Positions 1 to 9,610 of a stretch of 64,000 nt of DNA are shown one piece after another; within the stretch, counting starts at the first letter, position 1; every line of letters begins with the position of its first letter. The stretch is taken from assembly GCA_016720835.1 (NCBI GenBank), contig JADKJW010000001.1, positions 1 through 64,000 of the forward strand. The letters run 5' to 3'. This DNA is from Ignavibacteria bacterium (GTDB lineage Bacteria; Bacteroidota; Ignavibacteria; SZUA-365). The position numbers were made by a program, and so were the translations under genes. Under the pieces are notes generated by a model that did no database searches, had not been told where the DNA came from, and was given only the letters and a program-made list of their open reading frames with translations.

Positions 1-2695
1 GTACCATTCGAGGAGGGTGATGCCGTCGGCGTGCGCGGCGATGCCGCTCACGAAGGCCTGCACGGTATCCGAATCGACGGTGCAGCCGTTGAGGTCCGTG
101 GTGCGGACGTGGTACATCCCGGAGACGGAGATGGTGTAGCTGCGCCCCGTGGCGCCGGGAATCGGAGTTCCGGATCTGTACCACTGATATGTCAGGCTCG
201 AGTCGGCGCGCAGCACGTCGCCGTTTTGCGTGATGGCCGGACGCGACGGCGGCGGGAGTTCCTGCACCTGCACGGTGTCGGACATTCCCTCGCAGCCGCC
301 CGGCAGCGTCACGCGGACGAAGTACTGTCCGCTGCCGCGCGCCGTGATGCCGCGCGTCACGGCCCCGGTGGACCAGAGATACGACGCGTAGCCCGCGCCT
401 GCGTCGAGCAGCACGCTGTCGCCATGGCACAGGGTCAGACGCCCGCCTGCCGTGATGCGCGGTTGCGGCTGCGCCTGCACGGTGACGAGCAGCGTGTCCG
501 CCCCGCTGCAGGGTGGGGATGTTTCCCTCACGATCAACATGTACGTTCCTGGCGACGTCCAGCGTACGGTGACGCTCGCGCTGTCTGAGCGTCCGGCGAT
601 GCTGCCGCCCGTGGTCGACCACGCGTAGCTGTGCCCGGCGGCCGCGGCGGTGGCGTACGACTGAGCGGAGCCCGCGCAGACGGTGTTGCTCCCTGCTATC
701 GCGGGCGCAACGCCCAGAGCGAGCGACACCTCGATGGCTTGCTGCGCCCGGCAGTTCCCGTTCGATGCGACCAGGATGAGACGTCCGCTCGCCGCCGAGC
801 CCCAGCGCACGCGCACCATGGTAGTGTCCGCGCGTCCGAGGATCTGTCCGTTGAGCGCCGTCCACGCGTACTGTTGCCCGGCAATGGGGATGACGAGGTA
901 GCTTTCCTCGGAGGAGGCGCAGGATTGGAAGGGACCGCGGATCGCGGGCGCGTTGAAGCTTCGCCACCGCACCGTCACGGGCGCGGACGTGCCGAGGCAC
1001 GAGAAGCTGTCTCTCACCGACACGAAGTACTCTCCCGGCGCGGTGACGGCAATGCTGCTCCCCAATCCGCCGTTGCTCCACTGATACATCGTGTAGGCGC
1101 CGGCGACGGAGAGACGCGCCGTATCGCCCGGGCAGATGAACAGCGTGTCGGACGGCGTGACGACGGGCACCGGCAGCGGATGCACGGTGACGAGCAGCGT
1201 GTCGGACTTCACCAGCGCCCCGCCCGCGTCGCGCGCGGTGTACCAGTACAGCCCTCCCCTGTTCCTTGCGTCGATGGCGACGGTGGTATCGCCCGAGGAC
1301 CAGCGGTATTCGCGGAGGCCGCCCACGGCGCGCAGGGGGATGGATTGGTCCGCGCATGTCGTCAGCGGGTAGTTGTGGTACACGAGCGGCGCCTTCCCGA
1401 GGACGGCGATCTCTCCCGATTGCAGCACCGGCCGCAGGCAGCCGGCTCCGAACACCCAATTCGCGAAGATGGGAGAACGGACGGTGTCCCTCCCGACATG
1501 TCCGCGCACGGAGAAGCGAAGCATGTACAGCGTGCTCGGCAGGGCGGATGTATTCACGAACTTCTTGTCCGTGCTCGAGAATGTGACCATGTCGCCCTGC
1601 GGCGTAATGGTGACGGGTATCCCTTCGAGCAGGCTGCCCGGCGGAGTCTTGATGTCCATGAAACGCAGCCGCGCGGTATCGAACTGGATCGAAAATGTGG
1701 CGGCGTACAGCAGTCCGCGCACCGTGTCCGCGAGCATGAGCGGCACATCCACGTTATCGTCTCCGAAGGAGGTGGCTTTGCCGATCTGCAGGCGGAGCGG
1801 CTCGAAGGTGGACGTGTCCTTCGGCGCCTTGTAGGTCTTCGTCTTCGTGTCGGTCCCGTTGCAGAAGTCGACGATGGAAAGATCCACCTTGCGGAAGGCG
1901 CCGTCCATGCATGCGGCCTGATACGCGATGGTGCATTCCTGGAGGCCGTTGCGAAGCATTCGGCGTCTCGTAATAGCGGCCTCCGGTGAGATCGGCGATA
2001 TTTTTCAGAATCTCCGATTGAATGCCGCTGCCGAGACCTATCGTGAAGATGCGGATCCGGTTGCGGTTTGCGAGGGAAATGCTTTCCGCGGGGGAACGGG
2101 TGGACGCATTGTCGCCTCCGTCGGTCAGGACGATCATGGTGCGGACAGGATTCGAGCTGTTGCCGATCAGTTCCTCCAAGCCGGCATAACACCCATCCCA
2201 CACGGCGGTGGAACCGTCCGCCGGTAGCGCTGCGATTGCCGCGTGGAGCGAGTCGTGGTCCGCCGTCATGCTCTGTGCGAGCGTCACCGTGCCGTTGAAC
2301 CAGAGCACGGCGGCCTCGTCCCCGGGGAGATCGAGCGTATCGACGAACGCATGCCCGGCGGCTTTGGCGCCGGCATTTCCTGAGCCCGTCATGCTTCCGC
2401 TGGCATCGAACACGAGCGCCACCGACGCGGGCGCCGGGATCAGCGGATTCGGACAGTTCAACGTGAAGTTCGTCACCTCCACGCCGTTCTCGTACACCCT
2501 GAAGTACTTCTTGTCCGTGAAGTACGCGGGCTGTCCGTTGCAGGCGACCGTGAAGAACAATTCGATCTTCGGCCAGCCGTTGACGATGCGCTTGAAGTTG
2601 AGCTGCGGCTGCGCGGAGGCCGTCCCGGCGACGGCGAACGCGAACAGCACGGCGGCGGTGATGAACAATCGTGCCGATCTGGTGTCAATGCGCAT
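1..2695 (-). CDS. VWA-domain surface protein with Ig-like repeats; frameshifted and cut by the window edge
   Basis: An N-terminal signal peptide (about residues 1-28, ending TASAQ) leads into a von Willebrand A domain with the MIDAS motif DASGS near residue 97 and a second acidic loop LTDGGDN. The reading frame breaks near position 1950: after NASQ the frame with sensible protein shifts by one base and then runs open to position 1. Removing one G from the CGG at that point gives NASQRLQECTIAYQ. The downstream part (about 650 residues) contains a cohesin-like beta segment and repeated Ig/PKD-like modules of the style CPGDTARLSVAGAY and CHGDSVLLDAGAGY, typical of exported Bacteroidota adhesion proteins. 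The C-terminus, where a T9SS sorting domain would be expected, lies outside the window. No catalytic function is visible; ligand or surface binding is inferred from the fold. Confidence 0.7.
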
Positions 2696-2853
2696 GGTGC
2701 GACCCCTGTGTGCGGAAGTGCTTTGTGTCCGTATACGAGAAAGACGCCCGAACCACCCGGAGGGTTACACTTCCCGGTGTCAGATGCGTCGATTCTTCTA
2801 CCTGGGGGGGCGGCCTGGATGAGATCCGCATGAGTCCTCGGGGTGCGGCTGAA

Positions 2854-3161
2854 GAAAGTATGAAGGATGAATTATGAAGGATGAAAAGCTTCAGGCGATG
2901 ATGACGGGTTCCAAGTGACAGGGTGAAGGTGGAATGGGAATCGACGAACATTCATGCAAGGACTGATATCCCGAAGGGATTATGTCACTCAACCCCGGGT
3001 TGCGAGGAAAGTATGAAGGATGAATTATGAAGGATGAAAAGCTTCAGGCGATGATGACGGGTTCCAAGTGACAGGGTGAATGTCGAATGGGAACCTGCGA
3101 TCATTCATGCATGGTCTTCTATCCCGAAGGGATTTCGTCACTCAACCCCGGGTTGCGAGGA
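2854..3161. repeat. Tandem duplication, unit about 153 bp
   Basis: Copy 1 is 2854-3006 and copy 2 is 3007-3161. Both start GAAAGTATGAAGGATGAATT and share long identical blocks, including AAAAGCTTCAGGCGATGATG, the phrase ATCCCGAAGGGATT and CACTCAACCCCGGGTTGCG. Differences are scattered substitutions in the middle. Confidence 0.85.
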
Positions 3162-3176
3162 ACGAGCTACCCGGGG
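3146..3176. repeat. REP-like hairpin
   Basis: CCCCGGGT at 3146-3153 is the exact reverse complement of ACCCGGGG at 3169-3176, with a 15-nt loop TGCGAGGAACGAGCT. The first copy of the 153-bp unit carries only the left arm. This form is common in interspersed REP elements mobilised by IS200/IS605-type (RAYT) transposases; no such transposase is seen here. Confidence 0.6.
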
Positions 3177-3306
3177 GCGACATGGGCGGCGAGAGACTGA
3201 GGTGGCACAGCGAGGTGCATTTCTCCGAGACTCCACACGCGACATGGCTGACACAGCTCCCTCACGACTGTCACGCCGAGCATGGTCGAGAGAGCAAATT
3301 CGGATG

Positions 3307-3458
3307 GAAGAATCTGATACTCTTCACTCCAATAGTCCAGCACTCCAAACTCCGGAATCGGACAAGAGAAAATTTCGAATTTCGGATTTCCAATTTCGGA
3401 TTGAAGAATCTGTTACTCTTCACTCCAATATTCCAGCACTCCTCTACTCCGGAATCGG
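3307..3458. repeat. Imperfect direct repeat pair, period 96 bp
   Basis: Copies at 3307-3361 and 3403-3458 share GAAGAATCTG, ACTCTTCACTCCAATA, CCAGCACTCC and CTCCGGAATCGG. The sequence between them (AATTTCGAATTTCGGATTTC) is itself internally repetitive. Confidence 0.75.
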
Positions 3459-3543
3459 CAAGTGGGACGCTTGCCCGACCGGGGTCCCGCGAAGCGGAGA
3501 CGCGGGTCGCCACCGGATCTTTTCTCCTACTCCCTACTCCTTC

Positions 3544-3634
3544 CCAAATACGGGACTTCGGTGACAGGCCTCCTCCTCACCTGGCCCCTCCTCACCTGCG
3601 TCCAAATACGGGACTTCGGTGGCAGGCCTCCTCC
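3544..3634. repeat. Short direct repeat pair, period 58 bp
   Basis: CCAAATACGGGACTTCGGTG occurs at 3544 and again at 3602, each followed by CAGGCCTCCTCC after one or two variable bases. The pair lies immediately downstream of the OmpA gene stop codon, so it falls in that gene's 3' untranslated region. Confidence 0.75.
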
Positions 3635-3643
3635 CTACTCCCT

Positions 3644-5638
3644 TCATCTCCTTCGAACCCTCCCCTTGATCTTCACCTGCTTCGTCTTCTCCACGGGCAC
3701 GTCGTCGAAATTCCTGATGGCGCGTTCGCCGCTCTTGACGATGAAGAATTCGATGCGGCGGTTGCGCGCCTTGCCGATGATATCGGTGTTGGGCGCGACG
3801 GGAGCACTGAAGCCGAAACCCTTCGTCAGCATGCGCTCGGGCGCCACGCCGCGCTCGACGAGGAAGTTCTTGACCGATTCGGCACGGCGCTCTGAGAGGC
3901 CCCGGTTGTACGCCTCGCTCGCGTCGGAGTCGGTGTGCCCGCGTATCTCGACCACCAGCGTGGGGTACAGCGAAAACAACTTCGCGTTTTCTTCGAGAAT
4001 CGGATACGACTCGGGACGGATGACGTCCTTGTCCACCTCGAAGTTCACGCCGAACAGGGTCAGGATCTCCCCTTCATGAATCAGCAGGGTATCCATGCGC
4101 TGCATGCTGGCGCCAGGGGCTCCCGTCGTTCCGTCACCGCCGCCCCGCGCCGCCACGCCTCCCGGACCCACGGCGACGTCGCCCCGCGGCGTGTCCGGAC
4201 ATCCGTCCTCATCGTGGTATCCATTGTACGTTTCCGCGAGCAGCGGGCAGGTGTCCACATTGTCGGAAAACCCGTCGCTGTCCGTGTCCTTCCGCAGCGG
4301 ATCGGTCCCGACGGTTTTCAGCTCCGCGAAATCTGTGAGCATATCGCCGTCGGTATCGGCCGCCAGCGGATTCGTGCGGGTGCGACGCACTTCCTCACCG
4401 TCGGGGAGCCCGTCGCGGTCCGTGTCCGCGCGCAACGGATCGGTGCCGTACTCGCGCGCCTCCTCGAAATCCGTCAACTCGTCGCCGTCGGTGTCCGGTT
4501 TCAATGGATGAGAACCCACCTGTTCCACTTCCTCGAAATCCGTGAGGGCGTCCCGGTCAGAGTCCACCGCGTTCGGATTCGTGCCCAGCAGCACTTCGCG
4601 TCCGTCGCGCAATCCGTCGCTGTCCGAATCGGGGACGAGGGGATTCGTGGAATACCGCTGCACTTCCTCGGCGTCGCCGAGCCCGTCCCCATCCGTGTCC
4701 TTCTTCAGCGGGTCGGTGTGGTATTTGATCGCCTCCACATAGTCGTTCAAACCGTCTTCATCCGTGTCCCGCACGAGCGGGTTGGTGTGCTGGACGCGGA
4801 CTTCCTCGTAATCACCGAGCCCGTCGCCGTCGGTATCGGAATCGTACGGGCTGATCTTCAGCGCTTCCTCCTCGCGGTTGCCGAGCATGTCGCCGTCGAG
4901 GTCCGGATTCTCGAAAAGAAAAATCTTGAGGCCCGCCGTCAGCGAGAAATACCCGTCGGCGCCGTCATCGGCACTTTCTATCGACTCCGGTTTGATCGCG
5001 CCGGGGAGGAAGGTGTCGCGGATTTCGGCGGACGGGAACGCGTCGAAATTGTCCGCCAGCAACATGTGGTAGGCGAACTCGACATTCACGGAAAAATTGC
5101 GGCCGAGGAACAGGTCCGCGCCCAGACCGCCGGGAACGGTGAACGAAGCGAGGTTGTCGTTCTTCGGCCTATACCGGACAGCGTTGTCCGAATAATCCTG
5201 CGGCTTGTACAACGTGACGCCCGCGCCGACGAAAAAATAGCCGTTGAAATACATGCGCGGGAAGAAATCCACCGCCGCCATGATATGGAAAGCGGTGAAG
5301 GGCGTGCTGCGGAGCACGTTGTTGTCCCGCGGAAACTGGTACGCGTACGCGGTGCTGGTGGTGCGACGCTCGCGGCGATGGTACACCCCGTCGCCGTTTT
5401 CGGCGTTCAACCCCACGGAAATGCCTGGACTGACCGAGTACATGGCCCGAACCGAAAGCATCCGGCCCGTCGTCTCGTCGGAGAACTCGCCTGCATACTT
5501 CGCTGCGCCGATGCCGAGCTGCACCGCGAGCAAGCCTTCCGGATAACGGGGGCGGCCCGGGTATTCGAGGACGTCCTGCGCGGCTGCGGCAGTGACAAGG
5601 ATGAAAAACGTGAAAATCGCGAACAGTGTTCGAAGCAT
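3644..5638 (-). CDS. TSP3-repeat OmpA-family outer membrane protein (copy 1)
   Basis: A 664-residue exported protein. The start at 5638 gives a clean signal peptide (MLRTLFAIFTFFILVTAAAA then QD). Residues about 22-240 look like an outer-membrane beta-barrel domain beginning EYPGRPRYPEGLL. Residues about 245-465 are a run of thrombospondin type-3 calcium-binding repeats of the form DTDGDGLGDYEEV. The last 155 residues are an OmpA-like peptidoglycan-binding domain with the diagnostic EIRGHTDSD and NRRIEFFI. The protein probably ties the outer membrane to peptidoglycan and presents calcium-stiffened repeats. A paralogue of the same architecture lies directly upstream on the same strand. Organisation is clear; the specific role is not. 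Confidence 0.9.
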   Translation of the reverse strand: MLRTLFAIFTFFILVTAAAAQDVLEYPGRPRYPEGLLAVQLGIGAAKYAGEFSDETTGRMLSVRAMYSVSPGISVGLNAENGDGVYHRRERRTTSTAYAYQFPRDNNVLRSTPFTAFHIMAAVDFFPRMYFNGYFFVGAGVTLYKPQDYSDNAVRYRPKNDNLASFTVPGGLGADLFLGRNFSVNVEFAYHMLLADNFDAFPSAEIRDTFLPGAIKPESIESADDGADGYFSLTAGLKIFLFENPDLDGDMLGNREEEALKISPYDSDTDGDGLGDYEEVRVQHTNPLVRDTDEDGLNDYVEAIKYHTDPLKKDTDGDGLGDAEEVQRYSTNPLVPDSDSDGLRDGREVLLGTNPNAVDSDRDALTDFEEVEQVGSHPLKPDTDGDELTDFEEAREYGTDPLRADTDRDGLPDGEEVRRTRTNPLAADTDGDMLTDFAELKTVGTDPLRKDTDSDGFSDNVDTCPLLAETYNGYHDEDGCPDTPRGDVAVGPGGVAARGGGDGTTGAPGASMQRMDTLLIHEGEILTLFGVNFEVDKDVIRPESYPILEENAKLFSLYPTLVVEIRGHTDSDASEAYNRGLSERRAESVKNFLVERGVAPERMLTKGFGFSAPVAPNTDIIGKARNRRIEFFIVKSGERAIRNFDDVPVEKTKQVKIKGRVRRR

Positions 5639-5733
5639 GCGAGGCGCCAAAATGAGGATACAAATCGGCCTAATATACGAAAATACGCAGGGACACGCTG
5701 TGCGCGCCCCTGCGTTGCTTTCGATACTGCAGG

Positions 5734-7680
5734 CTACTTCACGTCCGTCGACGGTCCTTCGATGAGCGCCGGCTCCCCGGTGAGCAAGTGCCGCTCCGCA
5801 TTGAGATGCGCGCCGCGTTTCGCGATGAAGAATTCGATGCGCCTGTTGCGCGCCTTGCCGAATGCGGTTTCGTTGGACGCGAGGGGACTCGCCTCGCCGA
5901 AGCCCTTGACGGTAAGACGGGCGGGGTCGACGCCCACCGTTTCGAGATACCGCTGCACGGCCATCGCGCGCTTGAGCGAGAGGTCGAGATTGCGCTCGTC
6001 CGCGCCGTCGGCATCGGTGTGCCCGCGGATTTCGACTTCCATGTCGGGATAGTTGGTGAAGAGCTTCGCGTTTTCTTCGAGGATGGGAATCGATTCCGCG
6101 CGAATGACGTCCTTGTTCACTTCGAAGTTCACGCCGAACAGCGTCAGGATGCCGCCCTCGCGGATGACCAGCGTGTCGATGCGCAACAGCGTATCCACGG
6201 ACCGCATGCGCTTCGCTGGCCAGATGGAGGCGACGGAGCGCTGCTGCCCGTCCGGATCGGCGCAACCTATGGTGTTGATGCTGCCCGCGAGCAGCGGACA
6301 ACGGTCGAGCTTGTCCGGCATGCCGTCGCTGTCCGTATCGCGGTTCAGGACGTTGGTCCCGAACGTGCGTATCTCCTGCCCGTCGGAAAGACCGTCGCCG
6401 TCCGTGTCCGCTTTCAGCGCATCGCTGTGATACTGGACCACTTCGTCGTAATCCGTCAGTCCGTCGCTGTCCGTGTCGGGGACAAGCGGATTGGACGCGT
6501 ACGTGAACACTTCCTCGAAATCGCTGATGCCGTCGCCGTCGCTGTCCGCGACGAGCGGATTCGTGAGATGTTTCCGGACCTCTTCCGCGTCGGTGAGATT
6601 GTCCCGGTCGGTATCCGCATCGCGCGGACTCGTCCCGCGGCGCATTTCGTCGGGATCGTTGAGCTCGTCGCCGTCAGTATCCGCGGAGAGCGGATTGGTC
6701 TTGAGGTGCGCGATTTCCTCGTTGTCGGCGAGCCCGTCGCCGTCGGTGTCGGCGAGCAGCGGATTGGTGCGGTATTTCATCACCTCGACGTAGTCGTTGA
6801 GTCCGTCGCCGTCGCTGTCCCTGAGCTTCGGATCGGTTCTGGCGTTGCGGACTTCCTCGTAATCCGAGAGGCCGTCGCCATCCGTGTCCGCGTCATACGG
6901 ATTTGTCAGGAGCGCTTCCTCCTCATCGTTCGGCAGGAGATCGCCGTCGAGATCGCTGTTCTCGAAAAGGAAGTACTTGAAACCGACCGTCACCGTCGAA
7001 TATCCGTCCCGCCCGTCCTCGATGGCTTCCGAGGTTGTTTTCTTCTGTGTGGACAAATAGTCTTTCGCGATCGCCGCGGAATTGAACGCGTCAAAATCGT
7101 CGGAGAAGAGGAAGGTCAGGCGCCATTCGGCGTTCAGCGAAAGATTGCGCAGCAGGAACACATCCAGTCCGAGGCCGAGGGGCACCGTCAAGGTGGCGAA
7201 CCTGTCCTGGAACGGCCGCACGGTCACCTGCTCCTGCGCGTAATCGTCGGGATTGAAAAAGGTGATGCCGCCGCCCGCAAAGGCATAGCCGTTCAGGCGC
7301 TGACGCGGAAAGAAGTTGAACTGCACTTCGCCGGTGAAGGTACTGTACCAGGTGCTGCGGGGCACTCCGTTCTCCGTGCCGAACTGGTACTGGTACGAGG
7401 TGGTGAACAGGCGCCGCTCCCTGCGCGAATACGTGCAGGTTCCGAAATCGGCGCCGAGTCCCACGGACAATTCCGGGATGATCGAATAACTCGCCCCGGC
7501 GGTGAAATGCGTGCTGACACTTTGATCGGTAAACTGCCCGAGATACTTGGTCGGACCAGCGCCGACTCTCAACGCCAGCAGTCCACCGGGATACCTCGGG
7601 CGACCCTGAAATTCCGCGTCAGATTGAGCTGCAGAAATTGCAGGGATAATCAACAGTAAGTAAATCAGAAGCTTGTGCAT
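5734..7680 (-). CDS. TSP3-repeat OmpA-family outer membrane protein (copy 2)
   Basis: A 648-residue paralogue of the downstream gene with the same order of parts: signal peptide (MHKLLIYLLLIIPAISAAQ), N-terminal barrel-like domain starting FQGRPRYPGGLLALRVGAG, TSP3 repeats at about residues 240-463, and a C-terminal OmpA domain with EIRGHTDADGADERN and NRRIEFFI. The two genes are 95 bp apart and presumably arose by tandem duplication; the barrel domains have diverged more than the OmpA domains. Acidic DTDGDGL-type repeats should bind several calcium ions. Expression may be from its own promoter in the 258-bp gap upstream, but no convincing promoter motif was found there. Confidence 0.9.
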   Translation of the reverse strand: MHKLLIYLLLIIPAISAAQSDAEFQGRPRYPGGLLALRVGAGPTKYLGQFTDQSVSTHFTAGASYSIIPELSVGLGADFGTCTYSRRERRLFTTSYQYQFGTENGVPRSTWYSTFTGEVQFNFFPRQRLNGYAFAGGGITFFNPDDYAQEQVTVRPFQDRFATLTVPLGLGLDVFLLRNLSLNAEWRLTFLFSDDFDAFNSAAIAKDYLSTQKKTTSEAIEDGRDGYSTVTVGFKYFLFENSDLDGDLLPNDEEEALLTNPYDADTDGDGLSDYEEVRNARTDPKLRDSDGDGLNDYVEVMKYRTNPLLADTDGDGLADNEEIAHLKTNPLSADTDGDELNDPDEMRRGTSPRDADTDRDNLTDAEEVRKHLTNPLVADSDGDGISDFEEVFTYASNPLVPDTDSDGLTDYDEVVQYHSDALKADTDGDGLSDGQEIRTFGTNVLNRDTDSDGMPDKLDRCPLLAGSINTIGCADPDGQQRSVASIWPAKRMRSVDTLLRIDTLVIREGGILTLFGVNFEVNKDVIRAESIPILEENAKLFTNYPDMEVEIRGHTDADGADERNLDLSLKRAMAVQRYLETVGVDPARLTVKGFGEASPLASNETAFGKARNRRIEFFIAKRGAHLNAERHLLTGEPALIEGPSTDVK

Positions 7681-7938
7681 CGTTTCGGCCCTATTGTTCT
7701 AACACGAGATACGCTCGGTGTAGAAAGTTCAATTATCAGGCCAATACGATGCTGATTTTACAAAATGGCTGTTTTCGAACGTGAATAAAGGATGTATGGC
7801 AGTCAAACGCGAAGCAACATCACCAGGACATTTGCGCCTGATGTAAATATTGCATCCAACGTCTGAATTTGCGTGCGATGTTTGCAGAAACTGCCGCCGA
7901 TGCAGTCGGCGTCGAAAAGTATCGCCGAAAACAGGCCG

Positions 7939-8799
7939 TCAGGAGCTCTTTCTGAAGCGGAGGAGGAAGGCTGAAACGAAGAGCGATGCTGCGACGATGA
8001 AGGAGTAGCTTTCGCGGCCCCTGAGGCTTTTCGGGAAAAGTCCATCGATCGCTTCCACGTCATGACCGAAGAGCACGTGGTTCAATTCGGGAATATCGCA
8101 ACCGAAGAGGAGGATGGCGAAGGAAATGCTTGCGACGACGGTGAAGCCGGAGAGCAGTACGGCGCCGCGTCTCTGCGCCGCGGATGCGAAGAAGCCGGTC
8201 GAGAACGCGATCAGACAGAGAGACGCGGCGAAGGGCGGCGAAAACGTGACGAAGGCGCGCCAGAGCAACACGCCCTGCCCCACTGTCCAGAACAGCGCGG
8301 ACAGCAGATCCTGCACGAACGCCGGCCGGTCGGCGAGCAGCTGCCGCACGGCGCTTCGGTAGAACAGCTCCTGAACGAGCAGCATCGGCAGAGTGAAGAG
8401 CAGGAGCAGGGGAAGATCGAGCAGCGCGCTCATCGCAAGCGTGCTCCACTTCCAGCTCGGATCGAGACTCCCGCCCGAGCCGCTGTGCAGACCGACGACG
8501 CCGGCATACACCGCAAACAGCAGACCGGCCGCGAGCAGCCACTGCAGCGGACGTCCGAGCACGGAGCGCAGACGCGCAAAGGATGACGCGTCCACGTCGA
8601 ACAGCGCGAACAGGAACGGCAGTTGCACGAGATAGGCGGGGATCATGCTGAAGCCCCACACGCGAAAGGCGAAGGCCTGTTCCTGAAACAGCCACAGGTA
8701 CTGCGCGGCGGCGCCGAGCACGGCGCCCGCGCCGAGCATGCCGACGGCGGTACCGGGCGCGAGACCGCCCTTCAGGCGGAAAAGGGAATCGCCGGTCAT
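7939..8799 (-). CDS. Polytopic membrane protein, possibly a degenerate CPBP-type protein
   Basis: A 286-residue protein with about eight hydrophobic segments. The start at 8799 overlaps the stop codon of the upstream methyltransferase gene in an ATGA junction, indicating translational coupling. A segment LVQELFYRSAVRQLL resembles motif 1 (EExxxR) of the CPBP/Rce1-like intramembrane protease family, but the first glutamate is glutamine and the later histidine motifs are not evident. If related, it is probably catalytically inactive or divergent. Otherwise it is an uncharacterised integral membrane protein. Confidence 0.6.
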   Translation of the reverse strand: MTGDSLFRLKGGLAPGTAVGMLGAGAVLGAAAQYLWLFQEQAFAFRVWGFSMIPAYLVQLPFLFALFDVDASSFARLRSVLGRPLQWLLAAGLLFAVYAGVVGLHSGSGGSLDPSWKWSTLAMSALLDLPLLLLFTLPMLLVQELFYRSAVRQLLADRPAFVQDLLSALFWTVGQGVLLWRAFVTFSPPFAASLCLIAFSTGFFASAAQRRGAVLLSGFTVVASISFAILLFGCDIPELNHVLFGHDVEAIDGLFPKSLRGRESYSFIVAASLFVSAFLLRFRKSS

Positions 8800-9590
8800 G
8801 GCCTCGAAACGAGATGTGACAGGAAAATGCCGTGCGCGATCGCGAGGTTCAGCGACTCGGCGCCGCCGCGCGACGGAATGGTCAGCAGCAGATCCGCGGC
8901 CGCGAGGACGTCGGGATGCAGCCCGTGCGCCTCGCTGCCGAACACGAGCAGCGTCCGCGCGGGCAATTGCGCCGCGGCAACGGGCGTGCCTCCCGCCGAC
9001 GTCGTGGCGGCGATCGTGTAGCCGCGCTCGCGCGCGAGTTGCAGCAGCATCGCATGCCCGTCGAAAGTGCCGACACGCACCCGGAAGAAGCTGCCCATCG
9101 TCGCGCGCACCACTTTCGGATTCGTGGGATCGACGCTGTCCGCCGAGAGCAGCAGGCCCGGGACGCCGAACCAGTCCGACGTCCGCATGATGGTGCCGAG
9201 GTTGCCGGGATCGTTGACGTACGAGAGCGCCGTCACGAGCGAGGGACCGCTTCCCTGGTCCAGGATGCTGGCGGCATCCGACGGGACGAAATCCGCCACG
9301 GCAAGGATGCCCTGCGAATTCGTCGTGTCCGTCATGGCCTTCATCTCTTCGGGCGATGCGGTGCAGACCGGGGTGCCGGCCTTTACGAGCGCTTCGAGCA
9401 GCTCGCGATGACGCTCCACGCGGTCCGACGCGACGATGGCGAGCGGAATGGGCACGGCGCCGGCGAGCGCGTCGCCGATGAGACGCGCGCCCTCGAGCAG
9501 CAGCTGCCCGCATTCGTCGCGGTGCTTTTTCTGCTTCAGTCCGTCGGCGTGCGCGCGCTGACGGCGGGTGATGGCGGGGTAGGACTGCAT
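8796..9590 (-). CDS. TrmH/SpoU-family RNA 2'-O-methyltransferase
   Basis: A protein of about 264 residues. The N-terminal part (KQKKHRDECGQLLLEGARLI) matches the SpoU substrate-binding domain, which recognises RNA. The C-terminal SPOUT domain shows the three signature motifs: NDPGNLGTIMRTSDWFG, LVFGSEAHGL and IPSRGGAESLNLAIAHGI, which form the trefoil knot that binds S-adenosylmethionine. It should methylate a ribose 2'-hydroxyl in rRNA or tRNA; the exact site cannot be told from sequence. The start at 9590 is preferred because GGAG sits 6 nt upstream; an in-frame ATG at 9602 is possible. The stop overlaps the start of the downstream membrane-protein gene. Confidence 0.85.
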   Translation of the reverse strand: MQSYPAITRRQRAHADGLKQKKHRDECGQLLLEGARLIGDALAGAVPIPLAIVASDRVERHRELLEALVKAGTPVCTASPEEMKAMTDTTNSQGILAVADFVPSDAASILDQGSGPSLVTALSYVNDPGNLGTIMRTSDWFGVPGLLLSADSVDPTNPKVVRATMGSFFRVRVGTFDGHAMLLQLARERGYTIAATTSAGGTPVAAAQLPARTLLVFGSEAHGLHPDVLAAADLLLTIPSRGGAESLNLAIAHGIFLSHLVSRP

Positions 9591-9610
9591 GACGTGCTCC
9601 ATCCGCTGGG

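Larger units (their letters stand above)
2696..3643. repeat. Gene-free region of about 950 bp made of several repeat families
   Basis: No credible gene lies between the VWA gene and the first OmpA gene. The stretch contains a tandem duplication of about 153 bp, a REP-like hairpin, a pair of 55-bp direct repeats 96 bp apart, and a pair of 33-bp repeats 58 bp apart, with polypyrimidine CTCC-rich sequence in between. Short open frames here encode only translated repeat sequence. Confidence 0.8.

Noticed and set aside
631..1989. Long plus-strand open frame of 452 codons
   Set aside because: Arginine-rich, low-similarity translation opposite the VWA/Ig-like coding frame; typical shadow in GC-rich DNA. 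The same reasoning excludes the long plus-strand frames opposite the C25 gene and the OmpA genes.
3271..3513. Open frame of 80 codons on the minus strand
   Set aside because: It is only the translation of the 96-bp direct repeats; no ribosome binding site and no family resemblance.
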